NCBI RefSeq assembly: GCF_009827655.1
Contig: NZ_WTYV01000002.1
Location: 744,657-808,656 of the forward strand
Origin: Alteraurantiacibacter buctensis
GTDB lineage: Bacteria > Pseudomonadota > Alphaproteobacteria > Sphingomonadales > Sphingomonadaceae
Direction: 5' to 3'
DNA length: 64,000 nt
Position numbers and translations under genes: made by a program. Numbering within the stretch: the stretch's first letter is position 1; the number at the start of each line of letters is the position of its first letter. The notes beneath the pieces are model-generated. The model was not told the DNA's origin. It was given only the letters and a program-made list of their open reading frames with translations, and did no database searches. Below, piece after piece: positions 26,677 through 33,832 of this stretch.

Positions 26677-27210
26677 ATGCGCGTGCTTGCCGGCACCATC
26701 CTGGCCTTTGCCTACAACCGCATAATCGGGCGCATCCCCTCGCGCACGCTGCGTCGCCTGTTCCTGGCCGCCTGGTTGCAGCGGTTGGGGCAGGGCAGCG
26801 GGGTGCAGCTCGATTGCCGCTTCCTCAACGGTCGCAAGATCTCGCTGGGCCAGCGCAACGTGATCAATTTCGGCACCCTGTTCGACGGGCGCGGACACGC
26901 GGTGACCGTGGGCGATGACGTCTCGATCGGGCCGCAAGCGACCATCCTGACGCTGGGCCACGATCCACAGTCGCCCCATTTCGCCGACAAGGGCGGCCCG
27001 GTGACCATCGGCAGCCGGGCGTGGATCGGCTATGGCGCGCTGGTGCTGCCGGGCGTGACCATCGGCGAAGGCGCGGTCGTCGCGGCGGGCGCAGTGGTGA
27101 CGAAGGATGTTGCTCCCTATACGATTGTCGGCGGCAATCCGGCACGGCCAATCGGCGAGCGGCAGCGGGGGCTGGACTATCGCCTCGCCTACCAGCCCTG
27201 GCTGACCTGA
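26677..27210 (+). CDS. Hexapeptide-repeat acyltransferase (LbetaH fold)
   Basis: A 177-residue left-handed beta-helix acyltransferase with successive hexad turns ([52 protein letters not shown]) and the typical terminus [10 protein letters not shown]. The DPQSPHF loop with its preceding GHD carries the histidine position of O-acetyltransferases such as WcaF and NodL. It probably acetylates a sugar hydroxyl in the EPS. The N-terminus is a short basic helix. It starts 77 bp after the glycosyltransferase, with AAGGGCGGGGG upstream of the ATG. Confidence 0.88.
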   Translation: MRVLAGTILAFAYNRIIGRIPSRTLRRLFLAAWLQRLGQGSGVQLDCRFLNGRKISLGQRNVINFGTLFDGRGHAVTVGDDVSIGPQATILTLGHDPQSPHFADKGGPVTIGSRAWIGYGALVLPGVTIGEGAVVAAGAVVTKDVAPYTIVGGNPARPIGERQRGLDYRLAYQPWLT

Positions 27211-27216
27211 TCCGCC

Positions 27217-27771
27217 GTGGCTTCCTTCCGCGACAGGTGGACCGTGCTTGGCGAGCGGGTGCTGCTGGCCCGCCCGCCCTATGTAACCGTGACCCAGCAG
27301 CAGGTGCGAACCTCGGCTGGTGCCACGATCGACGATTTCTACCGCGTCGACCTGGCCAGCTTCGCGGTATGCGTGCCGCAATTGGCCGATGGCGGGATCA
27401 TGACGCTGTGGCAGTACAAGCACGGGCCGCAGGCCTATGGCCTGTCGTTCCCCGCCGGATACCTTGAGCCGGGCGAGGAGCCACTGGCCGCCTGCCAGCG
27501 CGAACTGCTTGAGGAGACGGGGTTGGCGGGTGGCGACTGGAGCCACCTCGGCAGCTTTGTCGACAACGGCAACCAGCGCGGATCGCTGGGCCATTTCTAC
27601 CTTGCCACGGGCTGCCACTTCGCCGGTGAGCCGGATCACGGCGACCTGGAGGAGATGGAGCTGCGGGTGATGCGCCCGAACGAGATCGATGCCGCGCTGG
27701 CGGCAGGGCAGATCCAGATTCTCCACCACGCCGCTGCCTGGTCGCTGGCGCGGGGGGCCCTGCTGGGCTAG
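27217..27771 (+). CDS. NUDIX hydrolase
   Basis: A 184-residue protein with a complete Nudix box (GX5EX7REUXEEXGU) in the segment from GYLEPGEE to RELLEETGL. The overall layout resembles ADP-ribose/GDP-sugar pyrophosphatases, which hydrolyse nucleoside diphosphates linked to another moiety. Its place between sugar-acylation and glycosyltransferase genes suggests a nucleotide-sugar or related substrate; this is inference. It starts with GTG 6 bp after the acyltransferase stop. Confidence 0.9.
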   Translation: MASFRDRWTVLGERVLLARPPYVTVTQQQVRTSAGATIDDFYRVDLASFAVCVPQLADGGIMTLWQYKHGPQAYGLSFPAGYLEPGEEPLAACQRELLEETGLAGGDWSHLGSFVDNGNQRGSLGHFYLATGCHFAGEPDHGDLEEMELRVMRPNEIDAALAAGQIQILHHAAAWSLARGALLG

Positions 27772-27781
27772 GGCTGCGCAA

Positions 27782-28981
27782 GTGTTGAAAATCGCCGTCT
27801 ATTTCCGGATGTTCAGCCCCTATATCCTCGCCCGTCTCAACGCGGCGGCAGGGGTGGCGCAGGTCGTCGGGATCGAGGGATCGCGCCGCAGTTCCACCTA
27901 TGCCTGGGAGCCGCGCCTGGGTGAGGAAGCGTTCGAACGCGTTACCCTGTTCGAGGACCGGGCGGTGGAACAGGTGCCCAATCGCGAGGTGATGGCGGCG
28001 GTTGCGGCCGCGCTGGATCGTGCTCAGCCCGATGTGGTGGTACCCGGCGGGTGGAGCCATGTGGAGGCGCTGGCGATGATCCGCTGGGCGCGGGCGAACC
28101 GGCGGCGCGTGGTGATGATGTCGGAAAGCACAGCGCACGATTACGCCCGCTCCCCGTTTCGCGAGGCGATCAAGCGCCGGCTGGTGCAGTTGGCCGATGC
28201 CGCACTGGTGGGCGGCGCGCCGCAGCGGCGGTATATTTCCCAGCTTGGCCTGCCGGAAAGCCGCGTATTCCTGGGCTATAACGCGGTGGATAACGCCTGG
28301 TTCGAGCGCGGCGCGGCCGAGGCGCGGGCAAACCCGGCGCTGCGCGCGCAACTGGGCCTGCCGCCGGCCTATTTCCTTGCCTCCGGCCGCTTCATTCCCA
28401 AGAAGAACTTTGACCGGCTGGTCCGCGCCTATGCCTCCTATCGCGCCTCTGCGGGAGCGGGTGCGTGGGACCTGGTCCTGCTGGGCGATGGCGAGCTTCG
28501 CGCCGAACTGGAAGCGCTGGTGGCGCAACTGGGACTTGGCGCGCAGGTCCATTTCCCCGGCTTCCGCCAATATGACGAACTACCGCAGGTGCTCGCCTTT
28601 GCCGGAGCCTTCGTTCACGTCAGCCTGTCTGAGCAGTGGGGCCTGGTGGTCAACGAGGCGATGGCGGCGGGCCTGCCGGTGATCGTCTCGCGCCAGTGTG
28701 GCTGTGCCGAGGACCTGGTGGAGCACGGCGTCAACGGCTGGACCGTGGATGCCTGGTCCGAGGTCGAGATTGCCGCGCGCCTGGACGACGTGACGCGGGC
28801 TGACCGGGCAGCGATGGCAGCGGCGGGCCAGCAGATTGTTGCCCGCTACGGCCCGGCGCGATTTGCGCAAGGCATGGCGGCGGCCCTGGCGGCAGCGGGC
28901 GCGGTGGATCCGCGTGGCCTCTCCCTGGCAGACCGGTCGCTGATCGCCGCGCTGGCGCTGCGCGGTACCAGCGCGGGCTAG
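27782..28981 (+). CDS. Glycosyltransferase family 4
   Basis: A 399-residue GT4 enzyme. The acceptor domain opens KIAVYFRMFSPYILARLNAA, and the donor domain has FLASGRFIPKKNFDRLV, LVLLGDGEL and SEQWGLVVNEAMAAGLPVIVS with a canonical EX7E (Glu-Gln-Trp...Asn-Glu). It is co-directional with, and 10 bp downstream of, the NUDIX gene. The start is GTG at 27782 or TTG at 27785; both directly precede the conserved first strand. Confidence 0.88.
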   Translation: MLKIAVYFRMFSPYILARLNAAAGVAQVVGIEGSRRSSTYAWEPRLGEEAFERVTLFEDRAVEQVPNREVMAAVAAALDRAQPDVVVPGGWSHVEALAMIRWARANRRRVVMMSESTAHDYARSPFREAIKRRLVQLADAALVGGAPQRRYISQLGLPESRVFLGYNAVDNAWFERGAAEARANPALRAQLGLPPAYFLASGRFIPKKNFDRLVRAYASYRASAGAGAWDLVLLGDGELRAELEALVAQLGLGAQVHFPGFRQYDELPQVLAFAGAFVHVSLSEQWGLVVNEAMAAGLPVIVSRQCGCAEDLVEHGVNGWTVDAWSEVEIAARLDDVTRADRAAMAAAGQQIVARYGPARFAQGMAAALAAAGAVDPRGLSLADRSLIAALALRGTSAG

Positions 28982-28987
28982 GGTCCG

Positions 28988-30097
28988 GTGCACATCGTCC
29001 ACCTGCTCGATACGTCCTCCCGGCTGGGCGGCGGCATTCCCGAGGCGGTGAAGGGGCTGGCCAGAGCGCAGGCGGCGGCGGGGGCGCGGGTCAGCGTGCT
29101 GGCCGGTGCCGATGCCCGCAGCCTGGCCGACGCGTCGGACTGGGCACCGCTGGCTGTCGACAATGTCCCTTCTGCCGGTTTTGCCAATGGCCTTCACGGC
29201 GCGGCCCTGCGCGCCCGGCTTGATGAACTGCGGCCCGATCTGGTCCACCTCCACGGCCTGTGGGGACCGGCAGCGCGCGCCCTGGCAGGGTGGCGCGGCG
29301 GTGCGCCCCATGTCGTCTCGCCACACGGGATGCTGGATAGCTGGGCGCTGGCCCGCAGCGCGGCCAAGAAGCGCCTGTCCGCCGCCCTGTGGGAGGGGGG
29401 GCTGCTGCGCCGTGCCGCTTTCATCCATGCGCTGGCCGGGGCCGAGGAGCAGGCGGTGCGGGCCTATGGACTGGCCGGGCGGGTGGAAGTGGTGCCGAAC
29501 GGCGTCACCTGCCGGCAGCAGATCGGCCCGCTGACTTCCGCAAGGCCACGCACCTTGCTGTTCATGGCGCGAATCCATCCGAAGAAGGGGCTGGCCGAAC
29601 TGATCGCTGCCTGGGCCATGCTGCCGCCCGAACTTCGCCACGACTGGCACCTGCGGATCGCCGGCTGGGACGAGATCGGCATTCTCGATTCGCTGCGCCA
29701 GCAGGCCGCTGCGGCGGGGCTGGGCAATGGCGTGAGTTTTCCGGGCGGGCTGCACGGGGCAGACAAGGATGCGGCCCTGCACGGGGCCAGCGCCTTCATC
29801 CTGCCGAGTCATTCCGAGGGCCTGCCGATGGCCGTGCTGGAAGCCTGGGCCCATGGCCTGCCGGTAATCATGACCCAGGCTTGCAACCTGCCCGAGGGCT
29901 TTGCGGCGGGGGCGGCGGTGGAAGTGACCACCGATCCCGCGCAGATGGCCACAGTCCTGGCGCGGGTGCTGGCCGATGATTCCGCGCTGGCCGCCATGGG
30001 CGCCGCCGGCCGCAGGCTGGCGCTGGAGCGGTTCGCCTGGGACACGATTGCCGCGCGGATGCTGGCGCATTACCACAGCGTGGTGGAGGGCCGATGA
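28988..30097 (+). CDS. Glycosyltransferase family 4
   Basis: A 369-residue GT4 enzyme with the acceptor-side motif HIVHLLDTSSRLGGGIPEAV, then VHLHGLWGP and SPHGMLDSWAL. The donor-side motifs are LLFMARIHPKKGLAELI and HSEGLPMAVLEAWAHGLPVIM with EX7E. The SPHGML motif is common in colanic-acid-type enzymes that act late in repeat-unit assembly. The start is GTG at 28988, 6 bp after the preceding stop. It overlaps the acetyltransferase gene by 4 bp. Confidence 0.9.
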   Translation: MHIVHLLDTSSRLGGGIPEAVKGLARAQAAAGARVSVLAGADARSLADASDWAPLAVDNVPSAGFANGLHGAALRARLDELRPDLVHLHGLWGPAARALAGWRGGAPHVVSPHGMLDSWALARSAAKKRLSAALWEGGLLRRAAFIHALAGAEEQAVRAYGLAGRVEVVPNGVTCRQQIGPLTSARPRTLLFMARIHPKKGLAELIAAWAMLPPELRHDWHLRIAGWDEIGILDSLRQQAAAAGLGNGVSFPGGLHGADKDAALHGASAFILPSHSEGLPMAVLEAWAHGLPVIMTQACNLPEGFAAGAAVEVTTDPAQMATVLARVLADDSALAAMGAAGRRLALERFAWDTIAARMLAHYHSVVEGR

Positions 30098-30657
30098 GCC
30101 AGCAGATTGACACCGGGCGCGCGCCGTTGACCATGCAGGACCCGCCGGGCCTGGCCAACAAGATCGCAAGGGGCCTCTGGGGCCTCGTATGGCTGCTGCT
30201 TTACCGGCCCAGTCCGCGCCCCTTGCACGCCTGGCGACGCCTGTTGTTGCGGCTGTTCGGGGCGAAAGTGGGCAAGGGGGCGCTGGCCTATCCCTCGGCG
30301 GTTATCTGGGCTCCCTGGAACCTGTCGCTGGGCCCGGGTTCGACCCTGGGTGACGGGGTCGATTGCTACAACGTTGCCCATGTGCGGCTGGGGGCGGGGG
30401 CCGTGGCCAGCCAGCGGGCGTACCTGTGCACGGCCAGCCGCAACATCGATGCCCCCGGCAAGCCGCTGATGACTGCGCCGATCGTGCTGGCAGACCATTC
30501 CTGGGTGGCGGCCGAAGCCTATCTCGCGCCCGGTGTCACCGTGGGCGAGGGAGCCGTCGCGGCAGCCCGCGCCGTGGTGACGCGCAGCATCGCGCCCTGG
30601 AGTGTGGTGGCCGGCAACCCGGCGCGCGTGATCCGACGGCGCCAGGGCGCCGACTGA
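30094..30657 (+). CDS. WcaF-like putative colanic-acid-type acetyltransferase
   Basis: A 187-residue acyltransferase. The N-terminal half (LWGLVWLLLYRPSPRPLHAWRR and LRLFGAKVGKGA) is characteristic of the WcaF/WcaB group, and the C-terminal half is a short left-handed beta-helix (VTVGEGAVAAARAVVTRSI, ending VVAGNPARVIRRR). It is expected to O-acetylate a sugar of the repeat unit or polymer. ATG at 30094 overlaps the preceding stop (ATGA). It is the last gene of the EPS run; tRNA-Pro follows on the other strand. Confidence 0.88.
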   Translation: MSQQIDTGRAPLTMQDPPGLANKIARGLWGLVWLLLYRPSPRPLHAWRRLLLRLFGAKVGKGALAYPSAVIWAPWNLSLGPGSTLGDGVDCYNVAHVRLGAGAVASQRAYLCTASRNIDAPGKPLMTAPIVLADHSWVAAEAYLAPGVTVGEGAVAAARAVVTRSIAPWSVVAGNPARVIRRRQGAD

Positions 30658-30679
30658 TCATCGCCAGTTTTAGAAGAAA

Positions 30680-30756
30680 TGGTCGGGGAAAGAGGATTCG
30701 AACCTCCGGCCCCTGCCTCCCGAAGACAGTGCTCTACCAGGCTGAGCTATTCCCCG
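30680..30756 (-). tRNA. tRNA-Pro (anticodon CGG)
   Basis: A 77-nt tRNA with encoded CCA. The acceptor stem is CGGGGAA/TTCCCCG, the D arm has AGCCTGGTA, the anticodon stem is CTGTC/GGCAG with loop TTCGGGA (anticodon CGG), and the T arm is GGAGG-TTCGAAT-CCTCT. It lies 22 bp beyond the last EPS gene and marks one edge of that locus. No copy of its 3' end was noticed near the other edge. Confidence 0.95.
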
Positions 30757-30800
30757 ACCGATCTTGCCTGCGAGAAACCCGCAGGCGAGGCAGACGCGGG

Positions 30801-30829
30801 CCAATAGCGGCCACTTGGGCCACTGGCAA
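30801..30829 (-). promoter_or_regulatory. Candidate sigma-70-type promoter of tRNA-Pro
   Basis: On the minus strand TTGCCA and TATTGG are separated by 17 bp. The predicted start would fall about 38 bp upstream of the mature tRNA 5' end. A perfect 7-bp hairpin (GCCTGCG/CGCAGGC, 30766-30786) lies in the leader. The identification is based on spacing and consensus only. Confidence 0.35.
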
Positions 30830-30922
30830 GCGGGTATGCCAAGGAAATTGCGCTCCTCCTCGCATCGGCCATCCACAGCCTGCGGTTTGCCTCGCCAAGC
30901 CGCGCGGTGGTAGCTACTGGCC

Positions 30923-31876
30923 ATGATGCAGGACTCGCCCCACGCCCGCCATTACGAATGGCAATACCTCGACCTGATGCGCCACGTGTGGGAGCACGGC
31001 GATCAGCGGATGGACCGCACGGGAGTGGGCACGCGCTCGGTCTTCGGGGTGCAGTTGCGCTTCAGCCTGGCCGAAGAGCAGGTGCCGCTGCTGACCACCA
31101 AGCGCGTGTTCTGGAAAGCCGCCGCGCGCGAGATGCTGTGGTTCCTGACCGGCGAGACCAACATCCGCCCCCTTTTGCAGGAAGGCGTGACGATCTGGAG
31201 TGACTGGCCGCTGGCGAAATTCCGCAAGGCCAGCGGCACCGACATCACGCAGGCCGAGTTCGAGGCGCGAATCGTCGCCGACGAGGCTTTTGCCGCACAA
31301 TGGGGCGACCTCGGCCCGGTCTACGGCAAGCAGTGGGTCAACTGGGACACCTACGAATACGGGCCGGATGGCAAGTACACCAAGGGCAAGGGCATCAACC
31401 AGGTGGCGCAAGTGGTGGAAAGCCTGCGCAGCAACCCCGGCAGCCGCCGCCACATCATCGAAGGGTGGAACGTGGCCGAGCTGGACCGGATGGCCCTGCC
31501 GCCGTGCCACAAGACCTACCAGTTCCATGTGGCGGGCGAGGGTGCCAGGGCGCGGCTTAACTGCCTGCTCTACCAGCGTTCGTGCGATGTGGCGCTGGGC
31601 CTGCCGTTCAACCTGTTCGGGGCCGCGCTGCTGACGCGGATGATGGCGGCGCAGACCGGCCTGCAGCCGGGCGAACTGGTGTGGAGCGGGGGTGACGTGC
31701 ACCTCTACCTTAACCACGCCGAACTGGTCGAAGAGCAGCTTGGCCGGACGCCTGAAGGCAGCCCGCGCCTGGCCCTGGTCCGTCAGCGGGATTCGATCTT
31801 CGGCTACCGGATCGATGATTTCCAGGTGTGCGACTATGCGCCGCAAGGGGTGATCCGCGCGCCCGTGGCAGTGTGA
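30923..31876 (+). CDS. thyA: Thymidylate synthase
   Basis: A 317-residue ThyA, which converts dUMP and methylene-THF to dTMP and DHF. Motifs are DRTGVGTRSVFG (phosphate-binding arginine region), LTTKRVFW, FLTGETN, the active-site LPPCHKTYQFHV and YQRSCDVALGLPFNLF. It is longer than the 264-residue E. coli enzyme because of an insert in the small domain (about residues 95-145), as in Lactobacillus-type enzymes. The start may be ATG at 30923 or the next codon, ATG at 30926. Confidence 0.97.
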   Translation: MMQDSPHARHYEWQYLDLMRHVWEHGDQRMDRTGVGTRSVFGVQLRFSLAEEQVPLLTTKRVFWKAAAREMLWFLTGETNIRPLLQEGVTIWSDWPLAKFRKASGTDITQAEFEARIVADEAFAAQWGDLGPVYGKQWVNWDTYEYGPDGKYTKGKGINQVAQVVESLRSNPGSRRHIIEGWNVAELDRMALPPCHKTYQFHVAGEGARARLNCLLYQRSCDVALGLPFNLFGAALLTRMMAAQTGLQPGELVWSGGDVHLYLNHAELVEEQLGRTPEGSPRLALVRQRDSIFGYRIDDFQVCDYAPQGVIRAPVAV

Positions 31877-31920
31877 TTTGCGGGTGGGGACAAGTTTTTC
31901 ACCAGCCGCCGATCAGCCGG

Positions 31921-31949
31921 TTGACAGCCATTTTGATCGGCCCTAGAGG
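31921..31949 (+). promoter_or_regulatory. Candidate sigma-70-type promoter of tRNA-Asp
   Basis: TTGACA at 31921-31926 and TAGAGG at 31944-31949 are separated by 17 bp. The CCTAGA sequence over the -10 also fits the alphaproteobacterial GCTANA-type -10. The predicted start is about 25 bp before the tRNA gene. Confidence 0.5.
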
Positions 31950-31981
31950 CGCGTCTCCCAAGCGGTGCAGTCGCAAGATAC

Positions 31982-32058
31982 GCGGGTGTAGCTCAGTTGG
32001 TTAGAGTATCGGCCTGTCACGCCGAGGGTCGCGGGTTCAAGTCCCGTCACTCGCGCCA
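31982..32058 (+). tRNA. tRNA-Asp (anticodon GTC)
   Basis: A 77-nt tRNA with encoded CCA. The acceptor stem is GCGGGTG/CACTCGC, the D arm contains AGTTGGTTAGA, the anticodon loop is CTGTCAC (anticodon GTC), and the T arm contains GTTCAAG. It is followed by a clear rho-independent terminator. Confidence 0.97.
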
Positions 32059-32101
32059 CTTGGGACATTTCGGATCGTCCGCCCGGATTGACGGATGGTT
32101 G

Positions 32102-32128
32102 AAAGCCCCTGTGAAAGCAGGGGCTTTT
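32102..32128 (+). terminator. Rho-independent terminator downstream of tRNA-Asp
   Basis: A perfect GC-rich hairpin, AAAGCCCCTG/CAGGGGCTTT with a 6-nt loop, is followed by a short T run. It lies 44 bp after the tRNA-Asp end and 21 bp beyond the convergent DUF2842 gene, so it may also act weakly for the opposite strand. Confidence 0.85.
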
Positions 32129-32148
32129 CACATTTGGAGGCCACGAGT

Positions 32149-32364
32149 TCAGGCCTTCCAGCGTCCGGTTTCCATCCAGATCAGGAACGGGCGCAGCGGC
32201 AGCAGCCAGGCCACGCCCAGAATAAGGTAGACCACAGCCTGCACCGGTACTGGCCACTGGCCAATCCACTGGCTGGCCCAGGCCACCCCCAGGGCATAGA
32301 GTGCCAGCACCACGATCAGCGCGAGGATACCGAAGGGGATTCGCAGGGTGGGCTTCTGGCGCAT
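32149..32364 (-). CDS. DUF2842 domain-containing small membrane protein
   Basis: A 71-residue protein with two predicted membrane helices (about residues 10-32 and 39-57) and the conserved end LPLRPFLIWMETGRW. DUF2842 is found mainly in Alphaproteobacteria, and its function is unknown. Its start codon overlaps the stop of the 5-FCL gene by one base (TGATG), implying coupled translation. Confidence 0.85.
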   Translation of the reverse strand: MRQKPTLRIPFGILALIVVLALYALGVAWASQWIGQWPVPVQAVVYLILGVAWLLPLRPFLIWMETGRWKA

Positions 32365-32948
32365 CAGAACGGACCCAGCACGCGGGTGGGGGTGACGATG
32401 GCGGTCAGCGGCATGTCATGGTCCTCGATGGGTAGCTCGGCCACTTCCTGCATGTCCCAGGCCATGCCGATGGCGATGGTATCAGGGTGGGCGGCAAGCC
32501 AGCGATCGTAGAAGCCGCCGCCCTGGCCCAGCCGCTCGCCGCGCGCGGTGAAGGCGACCAGCGGCATGAACAGCACCTGCGGCACCACTTCGGGCAGGTC
32601 GCCCGATGGCTGCATCAGGCCCATCACTCCGGGCACCAGGTCGCTTTCCTCGTAGGGATCGGTGTGGGCGTGAAAGCGCATCGGCTGCGACAACCTGGTC
32701 ACGCGGGGCAGAGCCAACGGATGACCCGCTTCGAAGAAGTATCGCGCATAGCCACCTGTCGGTGCCTCGCCCGGATCGGCGCGGTAGATGCCGATGGTCG
32801 CGCCTTCCGGCACCAGCGCGCGAACCGGGGCGGGGGGCTGGCGGAAGACCAGCGCGCTCACCTCGCGCGGGAGGGCGGCGGCATGGGCGCGGCGCTCATC
32901 CCGCAGGCGATCGCGCAGCGCTGCCTTGTCTTCGCTTACGGTTGTCAT
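32364..32948 (-). CDS. 5-formyltetrahydrofolate cyclo-ligase
   Basis: A 194-residue ATP-dependent enzyme that recycles 5-formyl-THF to methenyl-THF. The N-terminal basic helix (KAALRDRLRDERR), the mid-protein PLVAFTARGERLGQGGGFYDRWLA (substrate and ATP site; note the GxGxGYYD-type motif as GQGGGFYD) and C-terminal AVELPIEDHDMPL-like end are present. ATG at 32948 is used; the open frame upstream runs into the 6S RNA. Its position next to 6S RNA and zapA is a widely conserved arrangement. Confidence 0.93.
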   Translation of the reverse strand: MTTVSEDKAALRDRLRDERRAHAAALPREVSALVFRQPPAPVRALVPEGATIGIYRADPGEAPTGGYARYFFEAGHPLALPRVTRLSQPMRFHAHTDPYEESDLVPGVMGLMQPSGDLPEVVPQVLFMPLVAFTARGERLGQGGGFYDRWLAAHPDTIAIGMAWDMQEVAELPIEDHDMPLTAIVTPTRVLGPF

Positions 32949-32974
32949 GCGCCGCCCTTGTTCACCGAAAATCG

Positions 32975-33135
32975 AGTGGCGGAACCACCATGGGTCGTTT
33001 GCCGGGAAATCCACTGACGCCTAACGTCAGGTGGGCACCGTATATCCCGAACCAGGGTTCAGGTAGGGACAGCTCCCATGGATTGCTTATAGCCTCAGGG
33101 ATATTCGAAGGCTCGTGCCGGGCAGTCCCGCCGTG
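32975..33135 (-). ncRNA. ssrS: 6S RNA (regulator of RNA polymerase)
   Basis: The ~190-bp gap between zapA and the 5-FCL gene reads, on the minus strand, as a series of 6S RNA-like segments: CCCTGAGGCTATAAG, GGAGCTGTCCCTACC, GAACCCTGGTTCGGGATA and GTGCCCACCTGACGTTAGG, closed by a GC-rich stem whose 3' side includes GGTTCCGCCACTCG. 6S RNA mimics an open promoter and binds sigma-70 RNA polymerase, chiefly in stationary phase. The synteny (zapA, ssrS, 5-FCL) supports the call. The exact ends are approximate. Confidence 0.8.
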
Positions 33136-33141
33136 GCCTAT

Positions 33142-33447
33142 TTAGGAAGCTGCCGCCGAAGCCTCAAGCTGCGATGCGAGCGATTCCAGCCGGTCGGCCA
33201 GTTTTTCCAGCGGCTCGGCTGCACCGGACTGCTGCGTCGGGGCCTGCTTGCCAGCCTCGTGCAGTTCGTCCGCCAGCAAAAGGGCGGCGTAAAGCAGCGA
33301 GCGCGCCTCGGACTGGCCGTGGACATTGGGGATCGTGCTGAGGCGATCATTGATCGTGGCGCCCAGTCCCGCGATGTGGCCTTCCTCGCCCGGTGCGCAG
33401 GCGATGGTGTAGCGCCGCCCGCCGATCTGCAGCGTGACATTGCTCAT
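33142..33447 (-). CDS. zapA: Cell division protein ZapA
   Basis: A 101-residue ZapA family protein (NVTLQIGGRRYTIACAPGEEGHI at the start, then a helical part with SLLYAALLLADEL and a coiled-coil C-terminus). ZapA bundles FtsZ filaments at midcell. ATG at 33447 is chosen because the family begins with a short beta strand directly after it; the frame is open far upstream without similarity. It overlaps the 66-residue upstream gene by 4 bp, and the 6S RNA gene follows. Confidence 0.9.
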   Translation of the reverse strand: MSNVTLQIGGRRYTIACAPGEEGHIAGLGATINDRLSTIPNVHGQSEARSLLYAALLLADELHEAGKQAPTQQSGAAEPLEKLADRLESLASQLEASAAAS

Positions 33448-33644
33448 GCGGGAATCGTTTCGATCAGGCTGTCGAGCTCGGCCAGGGCGGCCCATGCCTC
33501 GCGCTTCAGCGCCTCGTGGCGGCGGGCAAGATCGGGATCGGCGGGGGCTGCGGGCGAAGGGGCGGGGCGGGCGGCGATCCGCTCGATCCGCGAAGTGGCT
33601 GCCTCGATCCGCGCCAGGGCCTGCTGGATACGATCCTGCTCCAT
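33444..33644 (-). CDS. Small coiled-coil protein encoded upstream of zapA
   Basis: A 66-residue, highly charged, helical protein (begins MEQDRIQQALARIEAATSRI) with heptad-like spacing of Ile, Leu and Ala, and a proline-rich break near residue 30. It overlaps zapA by ATGA, so the two proteins are probably made together and may interact. No named family is recognised. An upstream in-frame ATG (33764) would add 40 residues but overlaps the probable tkt promoter region. Confidence 0.65.
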   Translation of the reverse strand: MEQDRIQQALARIEAATSRIERIAARPAPSPAAPADPDLARRHEALKREAWAALAELDSLIETIPA

Positions 33645-33832
33645 CCGCGCTGCATAACCAAAACCGCCCCTTGCGGCAAAGCCTTGGACCGCGAACTTGT
33701 GAATAAGCCTGCTGGCGATGCGGCCCGCCGCGCGCGCGCTTGCCGCCCCCTGCGCTTGACGCAAGGGTGGCTGCCTCGCATGGAGCGCGCGAGCCGAATC
33801 GACAGCCGGTTATCCCGGGCGGAGAAAAATCC

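Noticed and set aside
7674-30679. EPS locus as a genomic island bounded by tRNA-Pro
   Set aside because: No integrase, no direct repeat of the tRNA end at the other edge and no clear shift in base composition were seen, so only position next to a tRNA supports it.
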